A stretch of DNA of 64,000 nt, from NCBI GenBank assembly GCA_948470475.1, contig OX419346.1, positions 2,771,231 through 2,835,230 of the forward strand. Reading direction: 5' to 3'. Each line of letters starts with the position of its first letter. The stretch's first letter is position 1. Source of the stretch: Galaxea fascicularis. Lineage: Eukaryota; Cnidaria; Anthozoa; Scleractinia; Euphylliidae. A program made the position numbers and the translations under genes. Below the pieces are notes generated by a model that worked only from the letters and a program-made list of their open reading frames with translations, was not told the DNA's origin and ran no database searches. Shown piece after piece: positions 1 through 9,332 of this stretch.

Positions 1-486
1 TTTGCTGAAATCTTGCACACAGCTCAAATAAGAAGAGAAATAATGTTTTGGGAGTTCTCAGAAGCATTTCAACATCATTTCTAGACTCCTCTTTGAACTA
101 GGCAAACTTTCAGCCAAATTCCAAATTTGACCTAAAACTGGCCAAAAGCATGGGTTAACCCCTTTGGGTTTTGGTCAAAATTTCAACTTTGCTGAAATCT
201 TGCACACAGCTCAAATAAGAAGAGAAATAATGTTTGGGAGTTTTTAGAAGCATTTCAACATCATTTCTAGACTCCTCTTTGAAGTAGGCAAACTTTCAGC
301 CAAATTCCAAATTTGACCCAAAACTGGCCAAAAGCATGGGTTAACCCCTTTGGGTTTTGGTCAAAATTTCAACTTTGCTGAAATCTTGCACACAGCTCAA
401 ATAAGAAGAGAAATAATGTTTTGGGAGTTTTTAGAAGCATTTCAACATCATTTCTAGACTCCTCTTTGAACTAGGCAAACTTTCAG

Positions 487-519
487 CCAAATTCCAAATT
501 TGACCCAAAACTGGCCAAA
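487..519. repeat. Cluster of four CCAAA motifs (p114-146)
   Basis: Shown in M3. CCAAA starts at p114, 121, 132 and 142, and its reverse complement TTTGG starts at p163 and 170. The last two direct copies pair with the two inverted copies to build the dyad. The spacing of 10-11 bp between later copies places the A-tracts on one face of the helix, so local curvature is plausible. No known binding protein is implied. Confidence 0.6.
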
Positions 520-556
520 AGCATGGGTTAACCCCTTTGGGTTTTGGTCAAAATTT
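496..556. repeat. Imperfect dyad (cruciform-capable) in each monomer, p123-183
   Basis: Shown here in M3. The outer arms are p123-138 (AAATTTGACCCAAAAC) and p168-183 (GTTTTGGTCAAAATTT), complementary over about 15 bp with one bulged C and one bulged A. Inside them CCAAA (p142-146) pairs with TTTGG (p163-167), and the tip holds the perfect palindrome GGGTTAACCC (p152-161). An alternative short hairpin pairs AACCC (p157-161) with GGGTT (p166-170). The structure recurs in nearly every monomer. Formation in vivo is an inference from base complementarity. Confidence 0.75.
525..534. repeat. Perfect 10-bp palindrome GGGTTAACCC (p152-161)
   Basis: This self-complementary decamer with a GTTAAC core lies at the centre of the larger dyad and is shown here in M3. 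It is conserved in nearly all monomers. It is altered to CGGTTATCCC in the marker monomers of the right-hand domain, to GAGTTAACCC in scattered monomers (for example near 27450, 27630, 30417, 30604 and 62203), and deleted in M141 and M157. A sequence-specific protein could bind such a site, but none can be named from sequence. Confidence 0.9.
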
Positions 557-571
557 CAACTTTGCTGAAAT
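553..571. repeat. Hairpin across each monomer junction (p180 to next p11)
   Basis: Shown at the M3/M4 junction. ATTTCA (p180-185) and TGAAAT (p6-11 of the next unit) form a 6-bp stem around a 7-nt loop ACTTTGC. It directly follows the large dyad, so p123 to p11 of the next monomer is a nearly continuous run of fold-back sequence. Marker substitutions in the stem (A8G, A10C, C184T) would weaken it in specific monomer subfamilies. Confidence 0.7.
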
Positions 572-745
572 CTTGCACACAGCTCAAATCAGAAGAGAAA
601 TAATGTTTTGGGAGTTTTTAGAAGCATTTCAACATTTTCTAGACTCCTCTATGAACTAGGCACACTTTCAGCCAAATTCCAAATTTGACCCAAAACTGGC
701 CAAAAGCATGGGTTAACCCCTTTGGGTTTTGGTCAAAATTTCAAC
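561..745. repeat. Monomer M4 with 2-bp deletion
   Basis: The unit is 185 bp: AACATCATTT at p71-80 is shortened to AACATTTT. It also carries CAAATCAGAAG (A30C) and CTATG (T93A). T93A is the marker that opens each 9-monomer HOR unit of domain B, which links M4 to that family. Confidence 0.85.
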
Positions 746-1119
746 TTTCCTGAAATCTTGCACACAGCTCAAATAAGAAGAGAAATAATGTTTTGGGAGT
801 TTTTAGAAGCATTTCAACATCATTTCTAGACTCCTCTTTGAACTAGGCACACCTTCAGCCAAATTCCAAATTTGACCCAAAACTGGCCAAAAGCATGGGT
901 TAACCCCTTTGGGTTTTGGTCCAAATTTCAACTTTGCTGAAATCTTGCACACAGCTCAAATAAGAAGAGAAATAATGTTTTGGGAGTTTTTAGAAGCATT
1001 TCAACATCATTTCTAGACTCCTCTTTGAACTAGGCACACTTTCAGCCAAATTCCAAATTTGACCCAAAACTGGCCAAAAGCATGGGTTAACCCCTTTGGG
1101 TTTTGGTCAAAATTTCAAC

Positions 1120-2801
1120 TTTGCTGAAATCTTGCACACAGCTCAAATAAGAAGAGAAATAATGTTTTGGGAGTTTTTAGAAGCATTTCAACATCATTTC
1201 TAGACTCCTCTATGAACTAGGCACACTTTCAGCCAAATTCCAAATTTGACCCAAAACTGGCCAAAAGCATGGGTTAACCCCTTTGGGTTTTGGTCAAAAT
1301 TTCAACTTTGCTGAAATCTTGCACACAGCTCAAATAAGAAGAGAAATAATGTTTTGGGAGTTTTTAGAAGCATTTCAACATCATTTCTAGACTCCTCTTT
1401 GAACTAGGCAAACTTTCAGCCAAATTCCAAATTTGACCCAAAACTGGCCAAAAGCATGGGTTAACCCCTTTGGGTTTTGGTCAAAATTTCAACTTTGCTG
1501 AAATCTTGCACACAGCTCAAATAAGAAGAGAAATAATGTTTTGGGAGTTTTTAGAAGCATTTCAACATCATTTCTAGACTCCTCTTTGAACTAGGCACAG
1601 TTTCAGCCAAATTCCAAATTTGACCCAAAACTGGCCAAAAGCATGGGTTAACCCCTTTGGGTTTTGGTCCAAATTTCAACTTTGCTGAAATCTTGCACAC
1701 AGCTCAAATAAGAAGAGAAATAATGTTTTGGGAGTTTTTAGAAGCATTTCAACATCATTTCTAGACTCCTCTTTGAACTAGGCACACTTTCAGCCAAATT
1801 CCAAATTTGACCCAAAACTGGCCAAAAGCATGGGTTAACCCCTTTGGGTTTTGGTCAAAATTTCAACTTTGCTGAAATCTTGCACACAGCTCAAATAAGA
1901 AGAGAAATAATGTTTTGGGAGTTTTTAGAAGCATTTCAACATCATTACTAGACTCCTCTTTGAACTACGAAAACTTTCAGCCAAATTCCAAATTTGACCC
2001 AAAACTGGCCAAAAGCATGGGTTAACCCCTTTGGGTTTTGGTCAAAATTTCAACTTTGCTGAAATCTTGCACACAGCTCAAATAAGAAGAGAAATAATGT
2101 TTTGGGAGTTTTTAGAAGCATTTCAACATCATTTCTAGACTCCTCTTTGAACTAGGCACACTTTCAGCCAAATTCCAAATTTGACCCAAAACTGGCCAAA
2201 AGCATGGGTTAACCCCTTTGGGTTTTGGTCCAAATTTTAACTTTGCTGAAATCTTGCACACAGCTCAAATAAGAAGAGAAATAATGTTTTGGGAGTTTTT
2301 AGAAGCATTTCAACATCATTTCTAGACTCCTCTTTGAACTAGGCACACTTTCAGCCAAATTCCAAATTTGACCCAAAACTGGCCAAAAGCATGGGTTAAC
2401 CCCTTTGGGTTTTGGTCAAAATTTCAACTTTGCTGAAATCTTGCACACAGCTCAAATAAGAAGAGAAATAATGTTTTGGGAGTTTTTAGAAGCATTTCAA
2501 CATCATTACTAGACTCCTCTTTGAACTACGAAAACTTTCAGCCAAATTCCAAATTTGACCCAAAACTGGCCAAAAGCATGGGTTAACCCCTTTGGGTTTT
2601 GGTCAAAATTTCAACTTTGCTGAAATCTTGCACACAGCTCAAATAAGAAGAGAAATAATGTTTGGGAGTTTTTAGAAGCATTTCAACATCATTTCTAGAC
2701 TCCTCTTTGAACTAGGCACACTTTCAGCCAAATTCCAAATTTGACCCAAAACTGGCCAAAAGCATGGGTTAACCCCTTTGGGTTTTGGTCCAAATTTTAA
2801 C
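1120..2801. repeat. Domain B, 9-monomer HOR, copy 1 (M7-M15)
   Basis: The unit is 1682 bp. Marker order by monomer: M7 CTATG (T93A) with CACAC; M8 CAAAC; M9 CACAG plus GGTCC; M10 CACAC; M11 TACTAG plus CTACGAAAAC (T80A, G101C, C103A); M12 CACAC with GGTCC and TTTTAAC end (A177C, C184T); M13 CACAC; M14 as M11; M15 as M12 but missing one T at p46-49, so 186 bp. The same nine-monomer order is repeated immediately downstream. Confidence 0.93.
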
Positions 2802-4483
2802 TTTGCTGAAATCTTGCACACAGCTCAAATAAGAAGAGAAATAATGTTTTGGGAGTTTTTAGAAGCATTTCAACATCATTTCTAGACTCCTCTATGAACT
2901 AGGCACACTTTCAGCCAAATTCCAAATTTGACCCAAAACTGGCCAAAAGCATGGGTTAACCCCTTTGGGTTTTGGTCAAAATTTCAACTTTGCTGAAATC
3001 TTGCACACAGCTCAAATAAGAAGAGAAATAATGTTTTGGGAGTTTTTAGAAGCATTTCAACATCATTTCTAGACTCCTCTTTGAACTAGGCAAACTTTCA
3101 GCCAAATTCCAAATTTGACCCAAAACTGGCCAAAAGCATGGGTTAACCCCTTTGGGTTTTGGTCAAAATTTCAACTTTGCTGAAATCTTGCACACAGCTC
3201 AAATAAGAAGAGAAATAATGTTTTGGGAGTTTTTAGAAGCATTTCAACATCATTTCTAGACTCCTCTTTGAACTAGGCACAGTTTCAGCCAAATTCCAAA
3301 TTTGACCCAAAACTGGCCAAAAGCATGGGTTAACCCCTTTGGGTTTTGGTCCAAATTTCAACTTTGCTGAAATCTTGCACACAGCTCAAATAAGAAGAGA
3401 AATAATGTTTTGGGAGTTTTTAGAAGCATTTCAACATCATTTCTAGACTCCTCTTTGAACTAGGCACACTTTCAGCCAAATTCCAAATTTGACCCAAAAC
3501 TGGCCAAAAGCATGGGTTAACCCCTTTGGGTTTTGGTCAAAATTTCAACTTTGCTGAAATCTTGCACACAGCTCAAATAAGAAGAGAAATAATGTTTTGG
3601 GAGTTTTTAGAAGCATTTCAACATCATTACTAGACTCCTCTTTGAACTACGAAAACTTTCAGCCAAATTCCAAATTTGACCCAAAACTGGCCAAAAGCAT
3701 GGGTTAACCCCTTTGGGTTTTGGTCAAAATTTCAACTTTGCTGAAATCTTGCACACAGCTCAAATAAGAAGAGAAATAATGTTTTGGGAGTTTTTAGAAG
3801 CATTTCAACATCATTTCTAGACTCCTCTTTGAACTAGGCACACTTTCAGCCAAATTCCAAATTTGACCCAAAACTGGCCAAAAGCATGGGTTAACCCCTT
3901 TGGGTTTTGGTCCAAATTTTAACTTTGCTGAAATCTTGCACACAGCTCAAATAAGAAGAGAAATAATGTTTTGGGAGTTTTTAGAAGCATTTCAACATCA
4001 TTTCTAGACTCCTCTTTGAACTAGGCACACTTTCAGCCAAATTCCAAATTTGACCCAAAACTGGCCAAAAGCATGGGTTAACCCCTTTGGGTTTTGGTCA
4101 AAATTTCAACTTTGCTGAAATCTTGCACACAGCTCAAATAAGAAGAGAAATAATGTTTTGGGAGTTTTTAGAAGCATTTCAACATCATTACTAGACTCCT
4201 CTTTGAACTACGAAAACTTTCAGCCAAATTCCAAATTTGACCCAAAACTGGCCAAAAGCATGGGTTAACCCCTTTGGGTTTTGGTCAAAATTTCAACTTT
4301 GCTGAAATCTTGCACACAGCTCAAATAAGAAGAGAAATAATGTTTGGGAGTTTTTAGAAGCATTTCAACATCATTTCTAGACTCCTCTTTGAACTAGGCA
4401 CACTTTCAGCCAAATTCCAAATTTGACCCAAAACTGGCCAAAAGCATGGGTTAACCCCTTTGGGTTTTGGTCCAAATTTTAAC
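2802..4483. repeat. Domain B, 9-monomer HOR, copy 2 (M16-M24)
   Basis: This unit is also 1682 bp and repeats every diagnostic marker of copy 1 in order: T93A; CAAAC; CACAG/GGTCC; CACAC; TACTAG/CTACGA; GGTCC/TTTTAAC; CACAC; TACTAG/CTACGA; and the 186-bp GGTCC/TTTTAAC monomer. By eye it is almost identical to copy 1, implying recent duplication. Confidence 0.93.
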
Positions 4484-4670
4484 TTTGCTGAAATCTTGCA
4501 CACAGCTCAAATAAGAAGAGAAATAATGTTTTGGGAGTTTTTAGAAGCATTTCAACATCATTTCTAGACTCCTCTTTGAACTAGGCAAACTTTCAGCCAA
4601 ATTCCAAATTTGACCCAAAACTGGCCAAAAGCATGGGTTAACCCCTTTGGGTTTTGGTCAAAATTTCAAC
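4484..4670. repeat. Single extra monomer (M25) between HOR copies 2 and 3
   Basis: One consensus-like CAAAC monomer separates the end of copy 2 from the T93A monomer that opens copy 3. It breaks the strict 9-monomer phase by one unit, as expected from an unequal exchange offset by one monomer. Confidence 0.85.
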
Positions 4671-6352
4671 TTTGCTGAAATCTTGCACACAGCTCAAATA
4701 AGAAGAGAAATAATGTTTTGGGAGTTTTTAGAAGCATTTCAACATCATTTCTAGACTCCTCTATGAACTAGGCACACTTTCAGCCAAATTCCAAATTTGA
4801 CCCAAAACTGGCCAAAAGCATGGGTTAACCCTTTTGGGTTTTGGTCAAAATTTCAACTTTGCTGAAATCTTGCACACAGCTCAAATAAGAAGAGAAATAA
4901 TGTTTTGGGAGTTTTTAGAAGCATTTCAACATCATTTCTAGACTCCTCTTTGAACTAGGCAAACTTTCAGCCAAATTCCAAATTTGACCCAAAACTGGCC
5001 AAAAGCATGGGTTAACCCCTTTGGGTTTTGGTCAAAATTTCAACTTTGCTGAAATCTTGCACACAGCTCAAATAAGAAGAGAAATAATGTTTTGGGAGTT
5101 TTTAGAAGCATTTCAACATCATTTCTAGACTCCTCTTTGAACTAGGCACACTTTCAGCCAAATTCCAAATTTGACCCAAAACTGGCCAAAAGCATGGGTT
5201 AACCCCTTTGGGTTTTGGTCCAAATTTCAACTTTGCTGAAATCTTGCACACAGCTCAAATAAGAAGAGAAATAATGTTTTGGGAGTTTTTAGAAGCATTT
5301 CAACATCATTTCTAGACTCCTCTTTGAACTAGGCACACTTTCAGCCAAATTCCAAATTTGACCCAAAACTGGCCAAAAGCATGGGTTAACCCCTTTGGGT
5401 TTTGGTCAAAATTTCAACTTTGCTGAAATCTTGCACACAGCTCAAATAAGAAGAGAAATAATGTTTTGGGAGTTTTTAGAAGCATTTCAACATCATTACT
5501 AGACTCCTCTTTGAACTACGAAAACTTTCAGCCAAATTCCAAATTTGACCCAAAACTGGCCAAAAGCATGGGTTAACCCCTTTGGGTTTTGGTCAAAATT
5601 TCAACTTTGCTGAAATCTTGCACACAGCTCAAATAAGAAGAGAAATAATGTTTTGGGAGTTTTTAGAAGCATTTCAACATCATTTCTAGACTCCTCTTTG
5701 AACTAGGCACACTTTCAGCCAAATTCCAAATTTGACCCAAAACTGGCCAAAAGCATGGGTTAACCCCTTTGGGTTTTGGTCCAAATTTTAACTTTGCTGA
5801 AATCTTGCACACAGCTCAAATAAGAAGAGAAATAATGTTTTGGGAGTTTTTAGAAGCATTTCAACATCATTTCTAGACTCCTCTTTGAACTAGGCACACT
5901 TTCAGCCAAATTCCAAATTTGACCCAAAACTGGCCAAAAGCATGGGTTAACCCCTTTGGGTTTTGGTCAAAATTTCAACTTTGCTGAAATCTTGCACACA
6001 GCTCAAATAAGAAGAGAAATAATGTTTTGGGAGTTTTTAGAAGCATTTCAACATCATTACTAGACTCCTCTTTGAACTAGGAAAACTTTCAGCCAAATTC
6101 CAAATTTGACCCAAAACTGGCCAAAAGCATGGGTTAACCCCTTTGGGTTTTGGTCAAAATTTCAACTTTGCTGAAATCTTGCACACAGCTCAAATAAGAA
6201 GAGAAATAATGTTTGGGAGTTTTTAGAAGCATTTCAACATCATTTCTAGACTCCTCTTTGAACTAGGCACACTTTCAGCCAAATTCCAAATTTGACCCAA
6301 AACTGGCCAAAAGCATGGGTTAACCCCTTTGGGTTTTGGTCCAAATTTTAAC
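4671..6352. repeat. Domain B, 9-monomer HOR, copy 3 (M26-M34)
   Basis: The marker order is that of copies 1 and 2, with small differences. M26 has CCCTTTTGGG at the tip (one C to T). The third monomer has CACAC rather than CACAG. The eighth has CTAGGAAAAC rather than CTACGAAAAC, so it lacks G101C. The ninth keeps the 1-bp T-run deletion, giving 1682 bp overall. Confidence 0.9.
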
Positions 6353-7649
6353 TTTGCTGAAATCTTGCACACAGCTCAAATAAGAAGAGAAATAATGTTT
6401 TGGGAGTTTTTAGAAGCATTTCAACATCATTTCTAGACTCCTCTTTGAACTAGGCACACTTTCAGCCAAATTCCAAATTTGACCCAAAACTGGCCAAAAG
6501 CATGGGTTAACCCCTTTGGGTTTTGGTCAAAATTTCAACTTTGCTGAAATCTTGCACACAGCTCAAATAAGAAGAGAAATAATGTTTTGGGAGTTTTTAG
6601 AAGCATTTCAACATCATTTCTAGACTCCTCTTTGAACTAGGCACACTTTCAGCCAAATTCCAAATTTGACCCAAAACTGGCAAAAAGCATGGGTTAACCC
6701 CTTTGGGTTTTGGTCAAAATTTCAACTTTGCTGAAATCTTGCACACAGCTCAAATAAGAAGAGAAATAATGTTTTGGGAGTTTTTAGAAGCATTTCAACA
6801 TCATTTCTAGACTCCTCTTTGAACTAGGCAAACTTTCAGCCAAATTCCAAATTTGACCCAAAACTGGCCAAAAGCATGGGTTAACCCCTTTGGGTTTTGG
6901 TCAAAATTTCAACGTTGCTGAAATCTTGCACACAGCTCAAATAATGTTTTGGGAGTTTTTAGAAGCATTTCAACGTCATTTCTAGACTCCTCTTTGAACT
7001 AGGCAAACTTTCAGCCAAATTCCAAATTTGACCCAAAACTGGCTAAAAGCATGGGTTAACCCCTTTGGGTTTTGGTCAAAATTTCAACTTTGCTGAAATC
7101 TTGCACACAGCTCAAATAAGAAGAGAAATAATGTTTTGGGAGTTTTTAGAAGCATTTCAACATCATTTCTAGACTCCTCTTTGAACTAGGCACACTTTCA
7201 GCCAAATTCCAAATTTGACCCAAAACTGGCCAAAAGCATGGGTTAACCCCTTTGGGTTTTGGTCCAAATTTCAACTTTGCTTAAATCTTGCACACAGCTC
7301 AAATAAGAAGAGAAATAATGTTTTGGGAGTTTTTAGAAGCATTTCAACATCATTTCTAGACTCCTCTTTGAACTAGGCACACTTTCAGCCAAATTCCAAA
7401 TTTGACCCAAAACTGGCCAAAAGCATGGGTTAACCCCTTTGGGTTTTGGTCCAAATTTCAACTTTGCTTAAATCTTGCACACAGCTCAAATAAGAAGAGA
7501 AATAATGTTTTGGGAGTTTTTAGAAGCATTTCAACATCATTTCTAGACTCCTCTTTGAACTAGGCACACTTTCAGCCAAATTCCAAATTTGACCCAAAAC
7601 TGGCCAAAAGCATGGGTTAACCCCTTTGGGTTTTGGTCAAAATTTCAAC
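6353..7649. repeat. Seven-monomer insert between HOR copies 3 and 4 (M35-M41)
   Basis: These monomers fall outside the 9-monomer order. M36 has GGCAAAAAGC in place of GGCCAAAAGC. M37 and M38 form a pair marked by a GTTGCTG start (T1G), AACGTC (A74G) and GGCTAAAAG (C143T); the same pair recurs at M53-M54, M144-M145 and M160-M161. M40 and M41 both start TTTGCTTAAA, so they look like a local duplication. Confidence 0.85.
6914..7088. repeat. Shortened monomer M38 (175 bp), 12-bp deletion
   Basis: The purine-rich segment is lost: CAAATAAGAAGAGAAATAATG is reduced to CAAATAATG. The deleted 12 bp lie between two direct copies of AAATAA (p26-31 and p38-43), the signature of slippage or short-homology deletion. 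The monomer also carries T1G, A74G and C143T. Its relatives at 9894, 26914 and 29891 keep full length, so the deletion is private to this copy. Confidence 0.92.
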
Positions 7650-9332
7650 TTTGCTGAAATCTTGCACACAGCTCAAATAAGAAGAGAAATAATGTTTTGG
7701 GAGTTTTTAGAAGCATTTCAACATCATTTCTAGACTCCTCTATGAACTAGGCACACTTTCAGCCAAATTCCAAATTTGACCCAAAACTGGCCAAAAGCAT
7801 GGGTTAACCCCTTTGGGTTTTGGTCAAAATTTCAACTTTGCTGAAATCTTGCACACAGCTCAAATAAGAAGAGAAATAATGTTTTGGGAGTTTTTAGAAG
7901 CATTTCAACATCATTTCTAGACTCCTCTTTGAACTAGGCAAACTTTCAGCCAAATTCCAAATTTGACCCAAAACTGGCCAAAAGCATGGGTTAACCCCTT
8001 TGGGTTTTGGTCAAAATTTCAACTTTGCTGAAATCTTGCACACAGCTCAAATAAGAAGAGAAATAATGTTTTGGGAGTTTTTAGAAGCATTTCAACATCA
8101 TTTCTAGACTCCTCTTTGAACTAGGCACACTTTCAGCCAAATTCCAAATTTGACCCAAAACTGGCCAAAAGCATGGGTTAACCCCTTTGGGTTTTGGTCC
8201 AAATTTCAACTTTGCTGAAATCTTGCACACAGCTCAAATAAGAAGAGAAATAATGTTTTGGGAGTTTTTAGAAGCATTTCAACATCATTTCTAGACTCCT
8301 CTTTGAACTAGGCACACTTTCAGCCAAATTCCAAATTTGACCCAAAACTGGCCAAAAGCATGGGTTAACCCCTTTGGGTTTTGGTCAAAATTTCAACTTT
8401 GCTGAAATCTTGCACACAGCTCAAATAAGAAGAGAAATAATGTTTTGGGAGTTTTTAGAAGCATTTCAACATCATTACTAGACTCCTCTTTGAACTACGA
8501 AAACTTTCAGCCAAATTCCAAATTTGACCCAAAACTGGCCAAAAGCATGGGTTAACCCCTTTGGGTTTTGGTCAAAATTTCAACTTTGCTGAAATCTTGC
8601 ACACAGCTCAAATAAGAAGAGAAATAATGTTTTGGGAGTTTTTAGAAGCATTTCAACATCATTTCTAGACTCCTCTTTGAACTAGGCACACTTTCAGCCA
8701 AATTCCAAATTTGACCCAAAACTGGCCAAAAGCATGGGTTAACCCCTTTGGGTTTTGGTCCAAATTTTAACTTTGCTGAAATCTTGCACACAGCTCAAAT
8801 AAGAAGAGAAATAATGTTTTGGGAGTTTTTAGAAGCATTTCAACATCATTTCTAGACTCCTCTTTGAACTAGGCACACTTTCAGCCAAATTCCAAATTTG
8901 ACCCAAAACTGGCCAAAAGCATGGGTTAACCCCTTTGGGTTTTGGTCAAAATTTCAACTTTGCTGAAATCTTGCACACAGCTCAAATAAGAAGAGAAATA
9001 ATGTTTTGGGAGTTTTTAGAAGCATTTCAACATCATTACTAGACTCCTCTTTGAACTAGGAAAACTTTCAGCCAAATTCCAAATTTGACCCAAAACTGGC
9101 CAAAAGCATGGGTTAACCCCTTTGGGTTTTGGTCAAAATTTCAACTTTGCTGAAATCTTGCACACAGCTCAAATAAGAAGAGAAATAATGTTTTGGGAGT
9201 TTTTAGAAGCATTTCAACATCATTTCTAGACTCCTCTTTGAACTAGGCACACTTTCAGCCAAATTCCAAATTTGACCCAAAACTGGCCAAAAGCATGGGT
9301 TAACCCCTTTGGGTTTTGGTCCAAATTTTAAC
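7650..9332. repeat. Domain B, 9-monomer HOR, copy 4 (M42-M50)
   Basis: Same marker order as copies 1-3. Like copy 3 it has CACAC in the third monomer and CTAGGAAAAC in the eighth. Its ninth monomer (M50, 9146-9332) lacks the T-run deletion, so this unit is 1683 bp. Copies 3 and 4 therefore form one subgroup and copies 1 and 2 another. Confidence 0.9.

Larger units (their letters stand above)
374..560. repeat. Reference monomer (M3), consensus A-type
   Basis: This unit matches the array consensus and defines monomer coordinates p1-p187. Landmarks in order: TTTGCTGAAA at p1-10; a purine-rich tract AAGAAGAGAAATAA around p30-43; GTTTTGGG at p45-52; TCTAGA at p80-85; GGCAAAC at p101-107, the site of the commonest variant (A105C, giving GGCACAC); four CCAAA motifs at p114, 121, 132 and 142; TGGCCA at p139-144; the palindrome GGGTTAACCC at p152-161; and GGTCAAAATTTCAAC at p173-187. 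It carries stop codons and no coding signature. Confidence 0.97.
1..1119. repeat. Domain A: irregular lead-in monomers M1-M6
   Basis: Six monomers with private changes. M1 has GGAGTTCTCA at p51-60 in place of GGAGTTTTTA. M2 (188-373) lacks one T in the T-run at p46-49 and has C98G. M4 (561-745) lacks 2 bp and carries T93A. M5 (746-932) starts TTTCCTG and ends with the GGTCCAAAT form (A177C). M4-M6 resemble parts of the HOR that follows, so this may be the degraded end of a further copy beginning upstream of the window. Confidence 0.85.

Noticed and set aside
462..490. RNA polymerase III B-box-like sequence (TTTGAACTAGGC and its complement)
   Set aside because: It differs from the GGTTCGANTCC consensus at key bases, and no A box lies at a suitable distance.
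525..534. Telomere-like repeats in GGGTTAACCC
   Set aside because: GGGTTA and TAACCC match single permuted vertebrate-type hexamers, but there is never more than one of each per monomer and no tandem run, so this is a coincidence of a palindrome.
374..560. CENP-B box
   Set aside because: The 17-bp pattern NTTCGNNNNANNCGGGN was not found. The consensus has no CpG, and variant CpG sites (AACGTC, CTTCGAAC, CATCGGTT) lack the other required bases.
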